Of a stretch of 7,855 bases of DNA, positions 1-5,298 are shown piece after piece; position 1 is the stretch's first letter; each line of letters begins with the position of its first letter. The translations under genes and the position numbers were made by a program. Location: positions 1-7,855 of the forward strand of contig JANOHI010000260.1 of assembly GCA_031406385.1 (NCBI GenBank). Direction: 5' to 3'. Under the pieces are notes generated by a model. The model did no database searches. It saw nothing but the letters and a program-made list of their open reading frames with translations, and had not been told where the DNA came from. The DNA comes from JANLQX01 sp031406385 (lineage in GTDB: Bacteria; Actinomycetota; Acidimicrobiia; Acidimicrobiales; JANYDT01).

Positions 1-256
1 CAAGCCATGATGAAATCGCGTTGCCGCGCTTCACGACCTCTTCGTGGCCAGTCCGGCCCACTACCGCAACATTGTCGATCCGACCTTTGATTCGATCGGC
101 ATCGGCATCGCCTATGACGGCGACGTGATGTATGTGACCGAGCAGTTCATGGACCTTCGAGACGCGCCGAGCGTCTCTGCTCCGAGTGAGCTGGCCAACC
201 GCGCCCCGGTCCGTAGGACTGCGCCCCGAAGCGCAGCACGCAAGGTCAAGCGGTAG
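1..256 (+). pseudogene. CAP/SCP-like domain protein, C-terminal fragment, frameshifted
   Basis: The frame ending at 256 reads RVAALHDLFVASPAHYRNIV followed by DPTFDSIGIGIAYDGDVMYV. This is the C-terminal part of a bacterial CAP (SCP/PR-1-like) domain: the LHxxFxxSPxHxxNI helix and the IGIG...VTEQF strand. These proteins are usually exported and of unclear function. A basic, low-complexity tail of about 33 residues follows, ending RKVKR. Two stops at 8-13 close this frame upstream. The frame offset by one (from base 3) reads SHDEIAL and could continue into ALHDLF if one base were inserted near 22-24, so the fragment looks like a frameshifted gene rather than a short real one. The GTG at 44 is the only start-like codon in the open stretch and lies inside the domain, with no Shine-Dalgarno. 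Most of the domain lies outside the window. The family call is fairly sure; the frameshift position is inferred. Confidence 0.6.
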
Positions 257-354
257 TTTCTGCGCCTGTTCCGCCCAAGACGCGCCGATGGGGCGGCCAA
301 AGCCAGCCCATCGTTCACCGTTCCACGGTCCGCTTCCGCTTGCGGACCTGAGGA

Positions 355-591
355 TCAATCTTTGTGGAGCAATCCCTTTGCCTTGTCCACGAGACCGCCT
401 GCGGCCCCCTTGGCCTTTTCGAGCACGTCGATGTCTCCGTCGCCATCTCTGTCAAGCATGCCCTTGGCCTTCTCGATGAGACCGTCGGCCTTATCGCCGC
501 CGGGGACCTTGTCCTTCAGTCCTCCGGCTGCGTCCTTGGCCTTGTCGACAAGGCCGTCCGCCTTGTCCTTCATGTCGTCCATGATTCCCAT
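355..591 (-). CDS. Small K/A/G-rich helical-repeat protein with a single EF-hand loop
   Basis: 78 residues. ATG at 591-589 follows a good Shine-Dalgarno (AGAAGGAG, about 6 bases away). The protein is built from near-repeats of KADGLVDKAKDAAGGLKDK type at about residues 10-28, 34-46 and 58-78, predicted as charged amphipathic helices. There is no signal peptide, membrane segment or cysteine. Between the second and third repeats, residues 47-58 (DRDGDGDIDVLE) form a complete canonical EF-hand loop: Asp at loop positions 1, 3 and 5, Gly at 6, Ile at 8 and Glu at 12, so calcium binding is plausible. The overall look recalls LEA/CsbD-like stress proteins and the short MT0933/Rv0909-type antitoxins, but no toxin gene is adjacent, so I assign no function. 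The codon pattern and RBS support a real gene; the opposite-strand frames here are shadows. Confidence 0.75.
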   Translation of the reverse strand: MGIMDDMKDKADGLVDKAKDAAGGLKDKVPGGDKADGLIEKAKGMLDRDGDGDIDVLEKAKGAAGGLVDKAKGLLHKD

Positions 592-614
592 GTGTTGCTC
601 CTTCTGGTGGAGAT

Positions 615-629
615 GCCTCTTCGGGAGGC
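615..629. repeat. Short inverted repeat in the leader of the EF-hand gene
   Basis: GCCTC (615-619) and GAGGC (625-629) form a perfect 5-bp stem around a 5-base loop. It lies 23 bases upstream of the EF-hand start on the minus strand, just above its Shine-Dalgarno. It has no U tract, so it is not a terminator. A role as a leader hairpin is possible but unproven. Confidence 0.3.
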
Positions 630-635
630 CCGTAC

Positions 636-657
636 GGCATCAGTTTGGCATCAGTTT
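636..657. repeat. Perfect tandem duplication of an 11-bp unit
   Basis: GGCATCAGTTT occurs twice without a gap (636-646 and 647-657). It sits 45-66 bases upstream of the EF-hand gene start, where a promoter or operator for that gene would lie, and upstream of the tRNA on the other strand. The period is about one helical turn. Confidence 0.7.
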
Positions 658-701
658 TCGACGGCTCGCGACGTTGGTGCGGCTATCGTGATGGGCGACC
701 C

Positions 702-774
702 GGGCGATTGGCTCAGTTGGTAGAGCACCGCCTTCACACGGCGGGGGTCACAGGTTCGAGTCCTGTATCGCCCA
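702..774 (+). tRNA. tRNA-Val (anticodon CAC)
   Basis: A full cloverleaf can be drawn. The acceptor stem GGGCGAT (702-708) pairs perfectly with ATCGCCC (767-773). The D arm is GCTC...GAGC (711-726). The anticodon stem CCGCC/GGCGG (728-732, 740-744) encloses loop TTCACAC with anticodon CAC at 735-737, reading GUG valine codons. The variable loop has 5 bases (745-749). The T arm is ACAGG/CCTGT around TTCGAGT (750-766), and A774 is the discriminator. CCA is not encoded. No clear terminator follows. A TATCGT at 684-689 could be part of its -10 element, but no good -35 is visible. Confidence 0.96.
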
Positions 775-826
775 CTCCCTCACAGGTTCGCTTCGCTGTC
801 AAAATCAGGATGTTGCCGAGATGGCG

Positions 827-1302
827 TCAGTCGGGACGAATTAGATTATGTAAAGCATCTTGAGGCTCGATGTGGACGGTCAGTGACGTTCTGCTCATGG
901 CGACCGTGAATTGGTCAAAGAAGCCGACTTGGCCCAGGATCACAAAGAAGTCCGCATCCCACGGCTCGATGAAGCCCACATCGGTTTGCCATTCGACGAA
1001 CTCTCCGCCTGAATGGTCACGGTAGAGACGGATCGTTACGGGAGCGAAAAGCGCTTCGACGATTCGGCCACCGATCCCAAGAGTCAGCTATCGAGATCTC
1101 GTTGGTCGACGGCGAAGTCGTTCATCAACCATCGAGCCGCCAAAGTGTGCTCACTCCCGCTGTCGACAAGCGCAGCGGTCGGAAGCGGCTGGCCCGGGCT
1201 CAGCCGCACAGGCACCGCTGGCCGAAAGATCGATCGGCCCCGCCGTGGCCGTTCGATTTCTATGTATTCGAAGTCCCATCCGCCCTGCGGAAGCTCAGCC
1301 AA
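827..1302 (-). pseudogene. Retropepsin-like aspartic protease, split by a one-base frameshift
   Basis: Read from 1302 to 1087 this gives a 72-residue N-terminal part with the catalytic motif ALVDSGSEHTL (Asp47-Ser48-Gly49) after strands PAVPVRL. That frame stops at 1086-1084. Stepping back one base at C1087 continues LTLGIGGRIVEALF (flap-like GIGGR), then DADFFVILGQVGFFDQFTV, the hydrophobic ILG...FFDxF segment that follows in bacterial retropepsin-like proteins, ending at the TGA 829-827. The joined protein would have 158 residues, a plausible size for a single-domain, dimer-forming A2-like protease. The missing base is most simply one C of a CC pair. The start is TTG at 1302, overlapping the stop of the upstream gene by 8 bases, with no strong Shine-Dalgarno, which suggests coupled translation. 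Either a recent pseudogene, a sequencing error, or much less likely a programmed -1 shift. The substrate is unknown. Confidence 0.75.
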
Positions 1303-1489
1303 GTCCGACCCGGAGAGGTGAGTCGATTTCGGGAACTCGAAGGATCATGGCGTCTTCGATCGCCTCTTTCCGAATGATCTCGAACAGTTGCTCAGGGGTT
1401 TCGGCCGCCGCGACGACCTGGTCCGTGGCCATGTCGATGGCAACGACTTTGCCTTCGTAGCCTTCGACATGGAGAACTCGACCGGCCAT
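1295..1489 (-). CDS. Small DUF5678-like protein, partner of the retropepsin-like gene
   Basis: 64 residues from ATG 1489-1487. The core YEGKVVAID...VVAAAETPEQL followed by an Ile/Glu-rich helix and a terminal RVPE resembles the DUF5678 pattern (GKWVAI, a valine/alanine strand, a helix, then a short proline-containing strand). That assignment rests on my memory of the family. It has no signal peptide or membrane segment. Its stop overlaps the TTG start of the retropepsin-like gene (TTGGCTGA), so the two form one translation unit. The start has no obvious Shine-Dalgarno, so a leaderless or weakly translated message is possible. The tight pairing suggests a role tied to the protease, such as inhibitor, substrate or adaptor, but this is inference only. 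Confidence 0.65.
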   Translation of the reverse strand: MAGRVLHVEGYEGKVVAIDMATDQVVAAAETPEQLFEIIRKEAIEDAMILRVPEIDSPLRVGLG

Positions 1490-1616
1490 GTCCGCAAGTT
1501 TACAACCCGCAGTCGGCGGATTCGCAGGAGTTCCAACGTCGGCTGTTCAGGGCCACACCTATTTCCGCAGGTCAGAGCGGATTTTCCTGGTCGGCCGAAC
1601 ATGCGGATCGGGCCCC

Positions 1617-1660
1617 AAGTGCATGCCAAGTGCATGCCAAGTGCACACCAAGTGCACAGA
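1617..1660. repeat. Four tandem 11-bp direct repeats
   Basis: The units start at 1617, 1628, 1639 and 1650. The first two are identical AAGTGCATGCC, the third is AAGTGCACACC and the fourth AAGTGCACAGA. The invariant core is AAGTGCA, so the copies lie on one face of the helix. The block is about 128-172 bases upstream of the DUF5678-like start. Iteron-like binding sites or a small unstable repeat are both possible. Confidence 0.75.
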
Positions 1661-1734
1661 ATTCTCAGATCTCGCCGGACGGGTCGGATGCCTGGGCCCT
1701 GTTCGGAGGTGGTCGCCGTGGGCGCAGGCGAGTA

Positions 1735-1771
1735 GCGGAGCTCCGCCTGATGCGTCGGAGCGACGATTTTT
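1735..1771 (+). terminator. Palindrome plus small hairpin followed by a T run (weak terminator candidate)
   Basis: GCGGAGCTCCGC (1735-1746) is a perfect palindrome. Just after it CGTCG (1753-1757) and CGACG (1761-1765) pair around GAG, followed by ATTTTT. In the plus direction this has the shape of an intrinsic terminator, but the stem is only 5 bp and no plus-strand gene lies just upstream, so it may be a relic. Confidence 0.3.
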
Positions 1772-1831
1772 CTGGGTGCGTTTTTCTTGCATCCCGGCGA
1801 TCTTTGGATCGGCGCTTAGCCCTCAAACACT

Positions 1832-1862
1832 CGAACGCCTCGGCGCGTAACGTTCGCCGAGG
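1832..1862. repeat. Overlapping, mutually exclusive stem-loops
   Basis: CCTCGGCG (1838-1845) pairs perfectly with CGCCGAGG (1855-1862) around a 9-base loop. CGAACG (1832-1837) pairs perfectly with CGTTCG (1851-1856). The two stems share bases 1855-1856 and cannot form together. No T run follows in either direction. Confidence 0.5.
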
Positions 1863-1940
1863 TACTGGTCGTCAGCGCCATGTTCGTCATGACCGTGCCC
1901 CTCGGCGCCCCTGGTGACGATCGACCTGCCTCTCGGGCGT

Positions 1941-1968
1941 ACCACGCGTCACCGGCCGGTCAGGTGGT
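1941..1968. repeat. Nested inverted repeats around a 10-bp palindrome
   Basis: ACCGGCCGGT (1951-1960) is a perfect palindrome. It is flanked by ACCAC (1941-1945) and GTGGT (1964-1968), which are also complementary. It could be a protein-binding site or a chance GC-rich structure, about 200 bases upstream of the DUF427 gene. Confidence 0.4.
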
Positions 1969-2082
1969 GTTGTCGGTCATCGTCGTTGCGCACGGTGGCG
2001 GCTTCGTGTGGCTTCTGCGGATCTCACGCCACGCCGCCGGGCACCGCATTGCGGACAAAAGATGACTGCATATGAGCCGGTA

Positions 2083-2112
2083 TTCACACAGCGGCTGGTG
2101 ATGTCCTATCGT
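2083..2112 (+). promoter_or_regulatory. Candidate promoter of the DUF427 gene
   Basis: TTCACA (2083-2088) matches the -35 consensus at 5 of 6 positions. After an 18-base spacer, TATCGT (2107-2112) matches the -10 at 4 of 6. Transcription would start near 2118, leaving a leader of about 50 bases with the GAGGAG ribosome site. A second, weaker pair is TTGCGG (2049-2054) with TATGAG (2071-2076). Confidence 0.35.
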
Positions 2113-2170
2113 CGCCCGAAGGCAGCGTGTCCGCACGATCCGCGGACGACCCCGAACCTGAGGAGCCACG

Positions 2171-2980
2171 ATGGCCGTCGATCTCGAGAACATGCGAATC
2201 GAACCCGACAACCCGCAGACCACTGCCCCGTTCGACGTGCGCGCCGAGGCATGCCCGCGCCGACTGCGCGTGCGCTTCGCCGGCGAGGTCATCGCCGACA
2301 CGACCGAAGGCCTGTACCTGTTCGAACGCTCTCACCTGCCCGTGTACTACTTCCCGAAGACCGACGTCCGCATGGACCTCCTCGTCGCCACCGACCACAC
2401 CACGCACTGCCCTCGCAAAGGCGACGCGTCCTACTGGTCGATCGTGGTCGGCGACCACACTTCGACCAACGCGGTGTGGGGCTACCCGACCGTGTTCGAG
2501 TCCTGCCCCGACATCACTGGCTATGTCGCCTTCTACTGGAACCGTGTCGACGAGTGGTTCGAGGAGGACGACCAGGTCTTCGTGCACGCCCGTGACCCGT
2601 ACAAGCGCGTCGACGTGATGTCGTCGTCGCGTCACGTCCAGGTGAAGGTCGGCGGCGTCGTCGTGGCCGACACGCAACGGCCGCGCCTGCTATTCGAGTC
2701 CGGCCTGCCCGTCCGGTACTACATCCCGAAGCTCGACGTCCGCATGGACCTACTCACCCCGACCGCGACGCGCACGGCCTGCCCGTACAAGGGCGAGGCG
2801 GTCTACTGGGCGGCGACCATCGACGGGCGCGTCATCGAAGACATCGTTTGGGGCTACCCGGCGCCGATACCCGAGATCCCCAAGATCGAGAACCACCTGT
2901 GCTTCTGGAACGAGCGGGTCGACGAGATCGTGGTCGACGGCGTCGTGCAGGAGAGGCCCGTCACGATGTGGACGCGCTGA
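2171..2980 (+). CDS. Tandem DUF427 domain protein
   Basis: 269 residues. ATG at 2171 has a strong Shine-Dalgarno (GAGGAG, 2160-2165). Two DUF427 (PF04248) domains follow one another at about residues 30-138 and 150-262, offset by 124 residues. Each has the family signature: VRVRFAGEVIADT / VQVKVGGVVVADT, then YYFPKTDVRMDLL with CPRKGDASYW, and YYIPKLDVRMDLL with CPYKGEAVYW, then VWGYP. DUF427 forms a small beta-rich fold; its biochemical role is not established. Double-domain versions are known in actinobacteria. There is no signal peptide or membrane segment, so it is probably cytoplasmic. The first domain has CPRKG in place of the usual CPYKG, the second TACPYKG in place of THCPYKG. It stands alone, apparently with its own promoter, and is the only intact protein gene on the plus strand. 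Confidence 0.93.
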   Translation: MAVDLENMRIEPDNPQTTAPFDVRAEACPRRLRVRFAGEVIADTTEGLYLFERSHLPVYYFPKTDVRMDLLVATDHTTHCPRKGDASYWSIVVGDHTSTNAVWGYPTVFESCPDITGYVAFYWNRVDEWFEEDDQVFVHARDPYKRVDVMSSSRHVQVKVGGVVVADTQRPRLLFESGLPVRYYIPKLDVRMDLLTPTATRTACPYKGEAVYWAATIDGRVIEDIVWGYPAPIPEIPKIENHLCFWNERVDEIVVDGVVQERPVTMWTR

Positions 2981-3089
2981 CGTGACGAGCGCTGTGTAGG
3001 TGCTGCCTCAGTCATCGTCCACGCCGAGACTGATGGCGCTTACCGACTGACGGCACGCTTGTTGTTGCGACGCTTGCCATCTTTGGTGA

Positions 3090-3425
3090 GCGGAAACCGT
3101 ACGGTCCGATGTCAACCCGTCCATGGTGATCGCGCGTGAGGAGATCTTCGGGCCGGTGCTTTCGATCATCACGGTAGAAGACGAGAACGAGGCCGTAGCA
3201 GTGGCCAATGACAGCGACTTCGGTTTGGCCGCCTCGGTCTGGTCGAGCGACCAGGCACGAGCGGCGAAAGTGGCCCGACGGCTCGATGCGGGATCGATCA
3301 CCGTGAACGGTGCTCCCTTCAATGCCGACGCGCCGTACGGAGGTCTGAAGCAGAGTGGGCTCGGACACGAGCTCGGTGTTGCGGGCATCGAGGAGTGGCT
3401 CGACCTCAAGGTCATCCACTTCTGA
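3090..3425 (+). pseudogene. Aldehyde dehydrogenase, C-terminal remnant
   Basis: From 3090 the frame reads ETVRSDVNPSMVIAREEIFG and then PVLSI, the NAD-dependent aldehyde dehydrogenase segment around the conserved EEIFGPV motif. It continues to the family's end: GSITVNG, APYGGLKQSGLGHELG and a final LDLKVIHF. These are the last 112 of about 480-500 residues. The catalytic cysteine, the general base Glu and nearly all of the cofactor domain are missing. An in-frame stop lies directly upstream (3087-3089), and the bases before it do not read as dehydrogenase in any frame I translated, so this is a 5' truncation rather than a frameshift. An ATG at 3123 could be called as a start, but it lies inside the conserved segment and has no ribosome site. 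Non-functional as an enzyme. Confidence 0.85.
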
Positions 3426-3603
3426 GCGAGCCCCACGCCTCGCGTCACCGCTGACCGATCGCACCGTGTCAACGATCGTCGGGCACAGGCCGTTCCGGCG
3501 ATGCTGGAGCTCTGCCTTGTACGACCGTTTGTCGCTTCCGGTGAGCGTGTTCGGCTTCTGCTTTCCAAAGGGAACGGTGATGAAGGCAGCTGGCCACGCG
3601 CCG

Positions 3604-3628
3604 GACTCGCACGTCGACGGCTCGAGTC
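3604..3628. repeat. Inverted repeat between the convergent ends of the dehydrogenase remnant and the lyase gene
   Basis: GACTCG (3604-3609) and CGAGTC (3623-3628) pair perfectly around 13 bases that themselves contain GTCGAC. It overlaps the last base pairs of the lyase stop codon. There is no T run, so it is only a weak candidate for a 3' end. The rest of 3426-3626 holds no gene that I can support. Confidence 0.3.
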
Positions 3629-4547
3629 AACGCGCAAGGGCTAACGCTGCGGCTGAGTATGGCGGATGGCCGAGATGCTGCGCGACCCACATGGATGCCG
3701 CTACGACCTGGTCGAGATCGATGCCTGTTCGGATCCCCGACCCCTCAAACGCGTAGACGAGGTCTTCAGTGGCGAGGTTTCCGCGCACCGCAGGGCCGGC
3801 GTAGGGACACCCTCCGAGCCCACCGGCCGACGTGTCGAATGTCCGAATCCCTTGCTCGTACGCAGCGAAGGCGTTGGCGAGGCCCGTCCCGTAGGTGTCA
3901 TGGCCGTGAAAGGCAAGCCGGCGGACATCGCACGATCCGCTGACCGCGGCGATGAGGGCGCGGACGGTTCCGGGCGTGCCGACCCCGATCGTGTCACCCA
4001 GGCTGACCTCGGCGCAGCCGAGGGCGAACATCGATTCCGTCAGCGCGACGACGTCGCGCAACGGCACGCGACCCTGATAGGGGCATCCGAGAACAGTCGA
4101 GACGTATCCTCGAACGTGAAGGGCGGCGTCGAGGGCCCGCTCCGCTACCGGTCGGAACATCTCGAGGCTTGCCGCCACCGATTGGTTGATGTTCCGCCGG
4201 CTGAATTCGTCGCTGGCGGCAGCGAAGATGGCGACCTCGTTGATTCCGGCCTGAAGCGCCGCATCGAGCCCCTTCTCGTTCGGGGTCAACGCGATGAGCC
4301 GGACTCCGGCACGGTGCGGAAAATGTGCGGCGACCTCGGCCGCGTCGGCGAGCTGGGGGATCCGGTCAGCGCGGACGAAAGACGTCAGCTCCAGCGCGGA
4401 CACGCCGGCGGCGAGCAACCGTTCGATGAACTCGATCTTCTCGGCCGGTCCGATCGCTCTCGCCTCGTTCTGGAGGCCGTCACGCGGCCCGACCTCGACA
4501 ACGGTAACGTCACGGGCCGGCGGCGCGTCAGCGCCTACATCGGTCAT
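3627..4547 (-). CDS. Hydroxymethylglutaryl-CoA lyase family protein
   Basis: 306 residues, a single HMGL-like TIM barrel, the usual length of bacterial HMG-CoA lyases. It cleaves HMG-CoA, or a related 3-hydroxy-3-methyl-acyl-CoA, to acetyl-CoA and a keto acid. Family hallmarks are present: VEVGPRDGLQNE (17-28) with the Arg-Asp pair at the metal site, LELTSFV (52-58), SDEFSRRNIN (112-121), RGYVSTVLGCPYQG (146-159), GDTIGVGTP (184-192), the metal histidines in FHGHD (His214, His216), and GGLGGCPYAG (242-251) with the loop cysteine Cys247, then Asn257. No catalytic residue appears missing. The ATG at 4547-4545 overlaps the TetR stop as ATGA, so translation is coupled; an open extension upstream to 4757 is the TetR gene in another frame. 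The family call is secure; the substrate is not, because related lyases act on longer branched acyl-CoAs. Confidence 0.93.
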   Translation of the reverse strand: MTDVGADAPPARDVTVVEVGPRDGLQNEARAIGPAEKIEFIERLLAAGVSALELTSFVRADRIPQLADAAEVAAHFPHRAGVRLIALTPNEKGLDAALQAGINEVAIFAAASDEFSRRNINQSVAASLEMFRPVAERALDAALHVRGYVSTVLGCPYQGRVPLRDVVALTESMFALGCAEVSLGDTIGVGTPGTVRALIAAVSGSCDVRRLAFHGHDTYGTGLANAFAAYEQGIRTFDTSAGGLGGCPYAGPAVRGNLATEDLVYAFEGSGIRTGIDLDQVVAASMWVAQHLGHPPYSAAALALAR

Positions 4548-5176
4548 CGGTCTACCCCGGAGGGTGGGGATTGCAGTCCTTGGAGGAAGAAGTCCGCCTG
4601 CGCTGCCCCCATTGCCTCCGGGTCCAGCCGGCCCTTCGGATCGAACCATCGCACAGCAGTGAGTAACGCGCCCATCGTCGTGCGGAACACGAGTCGCACA
4701 TCGAGGTCTCTGCGGAACGCGCCCACGTCGACCCCTCGTTGGATGACCGAGATCCATGCCGACTCGACCTCCATACTGGACTCTCGCAGGAAAGCGAAAC
4801 GGGGGATCTGGGCGAGGTAGGCGAAGTCGTTCTGGAAGATAGTGAATTCGTCGTGGCGTTTCGCTACGGAGACGAACCCGAACATGATCAGTCGCCGGAA
4901 CGCTTCGACCGCGTCGAGTTCGGCAGTTGCCACTGCCTCATACCCAGCGATCAGTTCACTGAACATCTCCTGGAGATGCTCCTCGAGCATTGCGTCCTTG
5001 GAGTCGAAGTGGTGGTAGAGGCTGCCGGAGAGAATCCCCGCAGCGAGCGCGATGTCGCGCACGGTGGCGCTGGCGTAGCCCTTGCGGGCAAAGACACCGA
5101 CCGCGATGGCCCGGAGTTCGTCGCGCCGCCCGTCGGGTCGCCCGTCGGGCGACTGCTCTTCCGCTGTGCGTGTCAT
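4544..5176 (-). CDS. TetR-family regulator, KstR2-like
   Basis: 210 residues. The N-terminal helix-turn-helix covers about residues 18-64: RRDELRAIAVGVFARKGY, then ATVRDIALAAGILSGSLYHH and FDSKDAM. The AGILSGSLYHHF recognition region, and the later FAYLAQIPRF and RDLDVRLVF...VRWFDPKG, resemble KstR2 of mycobacteria as I remember it. KstR2 represses genes for the late steps of steroid-ring breakdown and is released by an acyl-CoA ligand. The ligand domain is about residues 70-200. ATG 5176 is the first start; only a weak AGGGA lies in front. The gene shares an ATGA overlap with the lyase gene and has a KstR2-type palindrome 22 bases upstream, so autoregulation together with the lyase is likely. 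TetR family is certain; the subfamily is likely; steroid involvement is inferred. Confidence 0.92.
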   Translation of the reverse strand: MTRTAEEQSPDGRPDGRRDELRAIAVGVFARKGYASATVRDIALAAGILSGSLYHHFDSKDAMLEEHLQEMFSELIAGYEAVATAELDAVEAFRRLIMFGFVSVAKRHDEFTIFQNDFAYLAQIPRFAFLRESSMEVESAWISVIQRGVDVGAFRRDLDVRLVFRTTMGALLTAVRWFDPKGRLDPEAMGAAQADFFLQGLQSPPSGVDR

Positions 5177-5198
5177 CGGTCCCTGTTCTCTCTTGTCG

Positions 5199-5212
5199 AC
5201 CTAGCGCTTGTT
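5199..5212. promoter_or_regulatory. KstR2-like operator palindrome
   Basis: ACCTAGCGCTTGTT matches the published mycobacterial KstR2 consensus AnCAAGnnCTTGnT, as I recall it, at 9 of 10 fixed positions; the only mismatch is T for A at position 4. It lies 22 bases upstream of the TetR start in the 121-base gap after the dehydrogenase gene, the place expected for autoregulation. Further CTTGT half-sites occur at 5192-5196 and 5241-5245. I found no clear -35/-10 pair that fixes the promoter. Confidence 0.6.
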
Positions 5213-5282
5213 CACCCACTGTATTCGCAACGTCTCCACTCTTGTCGTGCGAACAGCGCCGATCAGCTGCGTGGACCACGGT

Positions 5283-5298
5283 GCGGGACGCGACCCGC
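5283..5298. repeat. Stem-loop at the end of the acyl-CoA dehydrogenase gene
   Basis: GCGGG (5283-5287) and CCCGC (5294-5298) form a 5-bp GC stem around 6 bases, touching the dehydrogenase stop codon. No T run follows on the minus strand, so at most it slows or partly stops transcription before the regulator gene. Confidence 0.3.

Larger units (their letters stand above)
1490..2170. other. Gene-free stretch rich in short repeats and inverted repeats
   Basis: I see no convincing gene in these 681 bases. The open frames are short, lack ribosome sites and carry Arg/Pro/Ser-rich out-of-frame composition. The stretch holds an 11-bp direct repeat block (1617-1660), a 12-bp palindrome and a hairpin followed by T residues (1735-1771), alternative stem-loops (1832-1862), nested inverted repeats around a 10-bp palindrome (1941-1968) and, at its right end, the likely promoter of the DUF427 gene. 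It lies upstream of divergent genes, so it may hold the control regions of both. Confidence 0.6.

Noticed and set aside
645..863. Plus-strand open frame reading LAQLVEHRLHTAGVTGSS
   Set aside because: It is a translation across the tRNA-Val gene, a well-known false protein.
1488..1520. Minus-strand GGGTTGTAAAC resembling a 16S rRNA segment
   Set aside because: The match is only about a dozen bases and nothing around it fits rRNA.
1617..1660. Possible CRISPR array
   Set aside because: The repeats are only 11 bp and adjacent, with no spacers and no cas genes.
1880..2065. Plus-strand open frame with a hydrophobic stretch
   Set aside because: No ribosome site, no family resemblance, and composition like the rest of the gene-free region.
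3355..3756. Plus-strand frame containing ALYDRLSLPVSVFGFCFP
   Set aside because: It starts inside the dehydrogenase remnant and runs into the lyase gene on the other strand; I recognise no family, so it is not called.
4548..4757. Upstream extension of the lyase reading frame
   Set aside because: It runs through the TetR coding sequence; the ATGA overlap and the family length support the start at 4547.
3666..4820. Long plus-strand open frame of 384 codons
   Set aside because: It is the antisense shadow of the lyase and TetR genes, which show clear family motifs on the minus strand.
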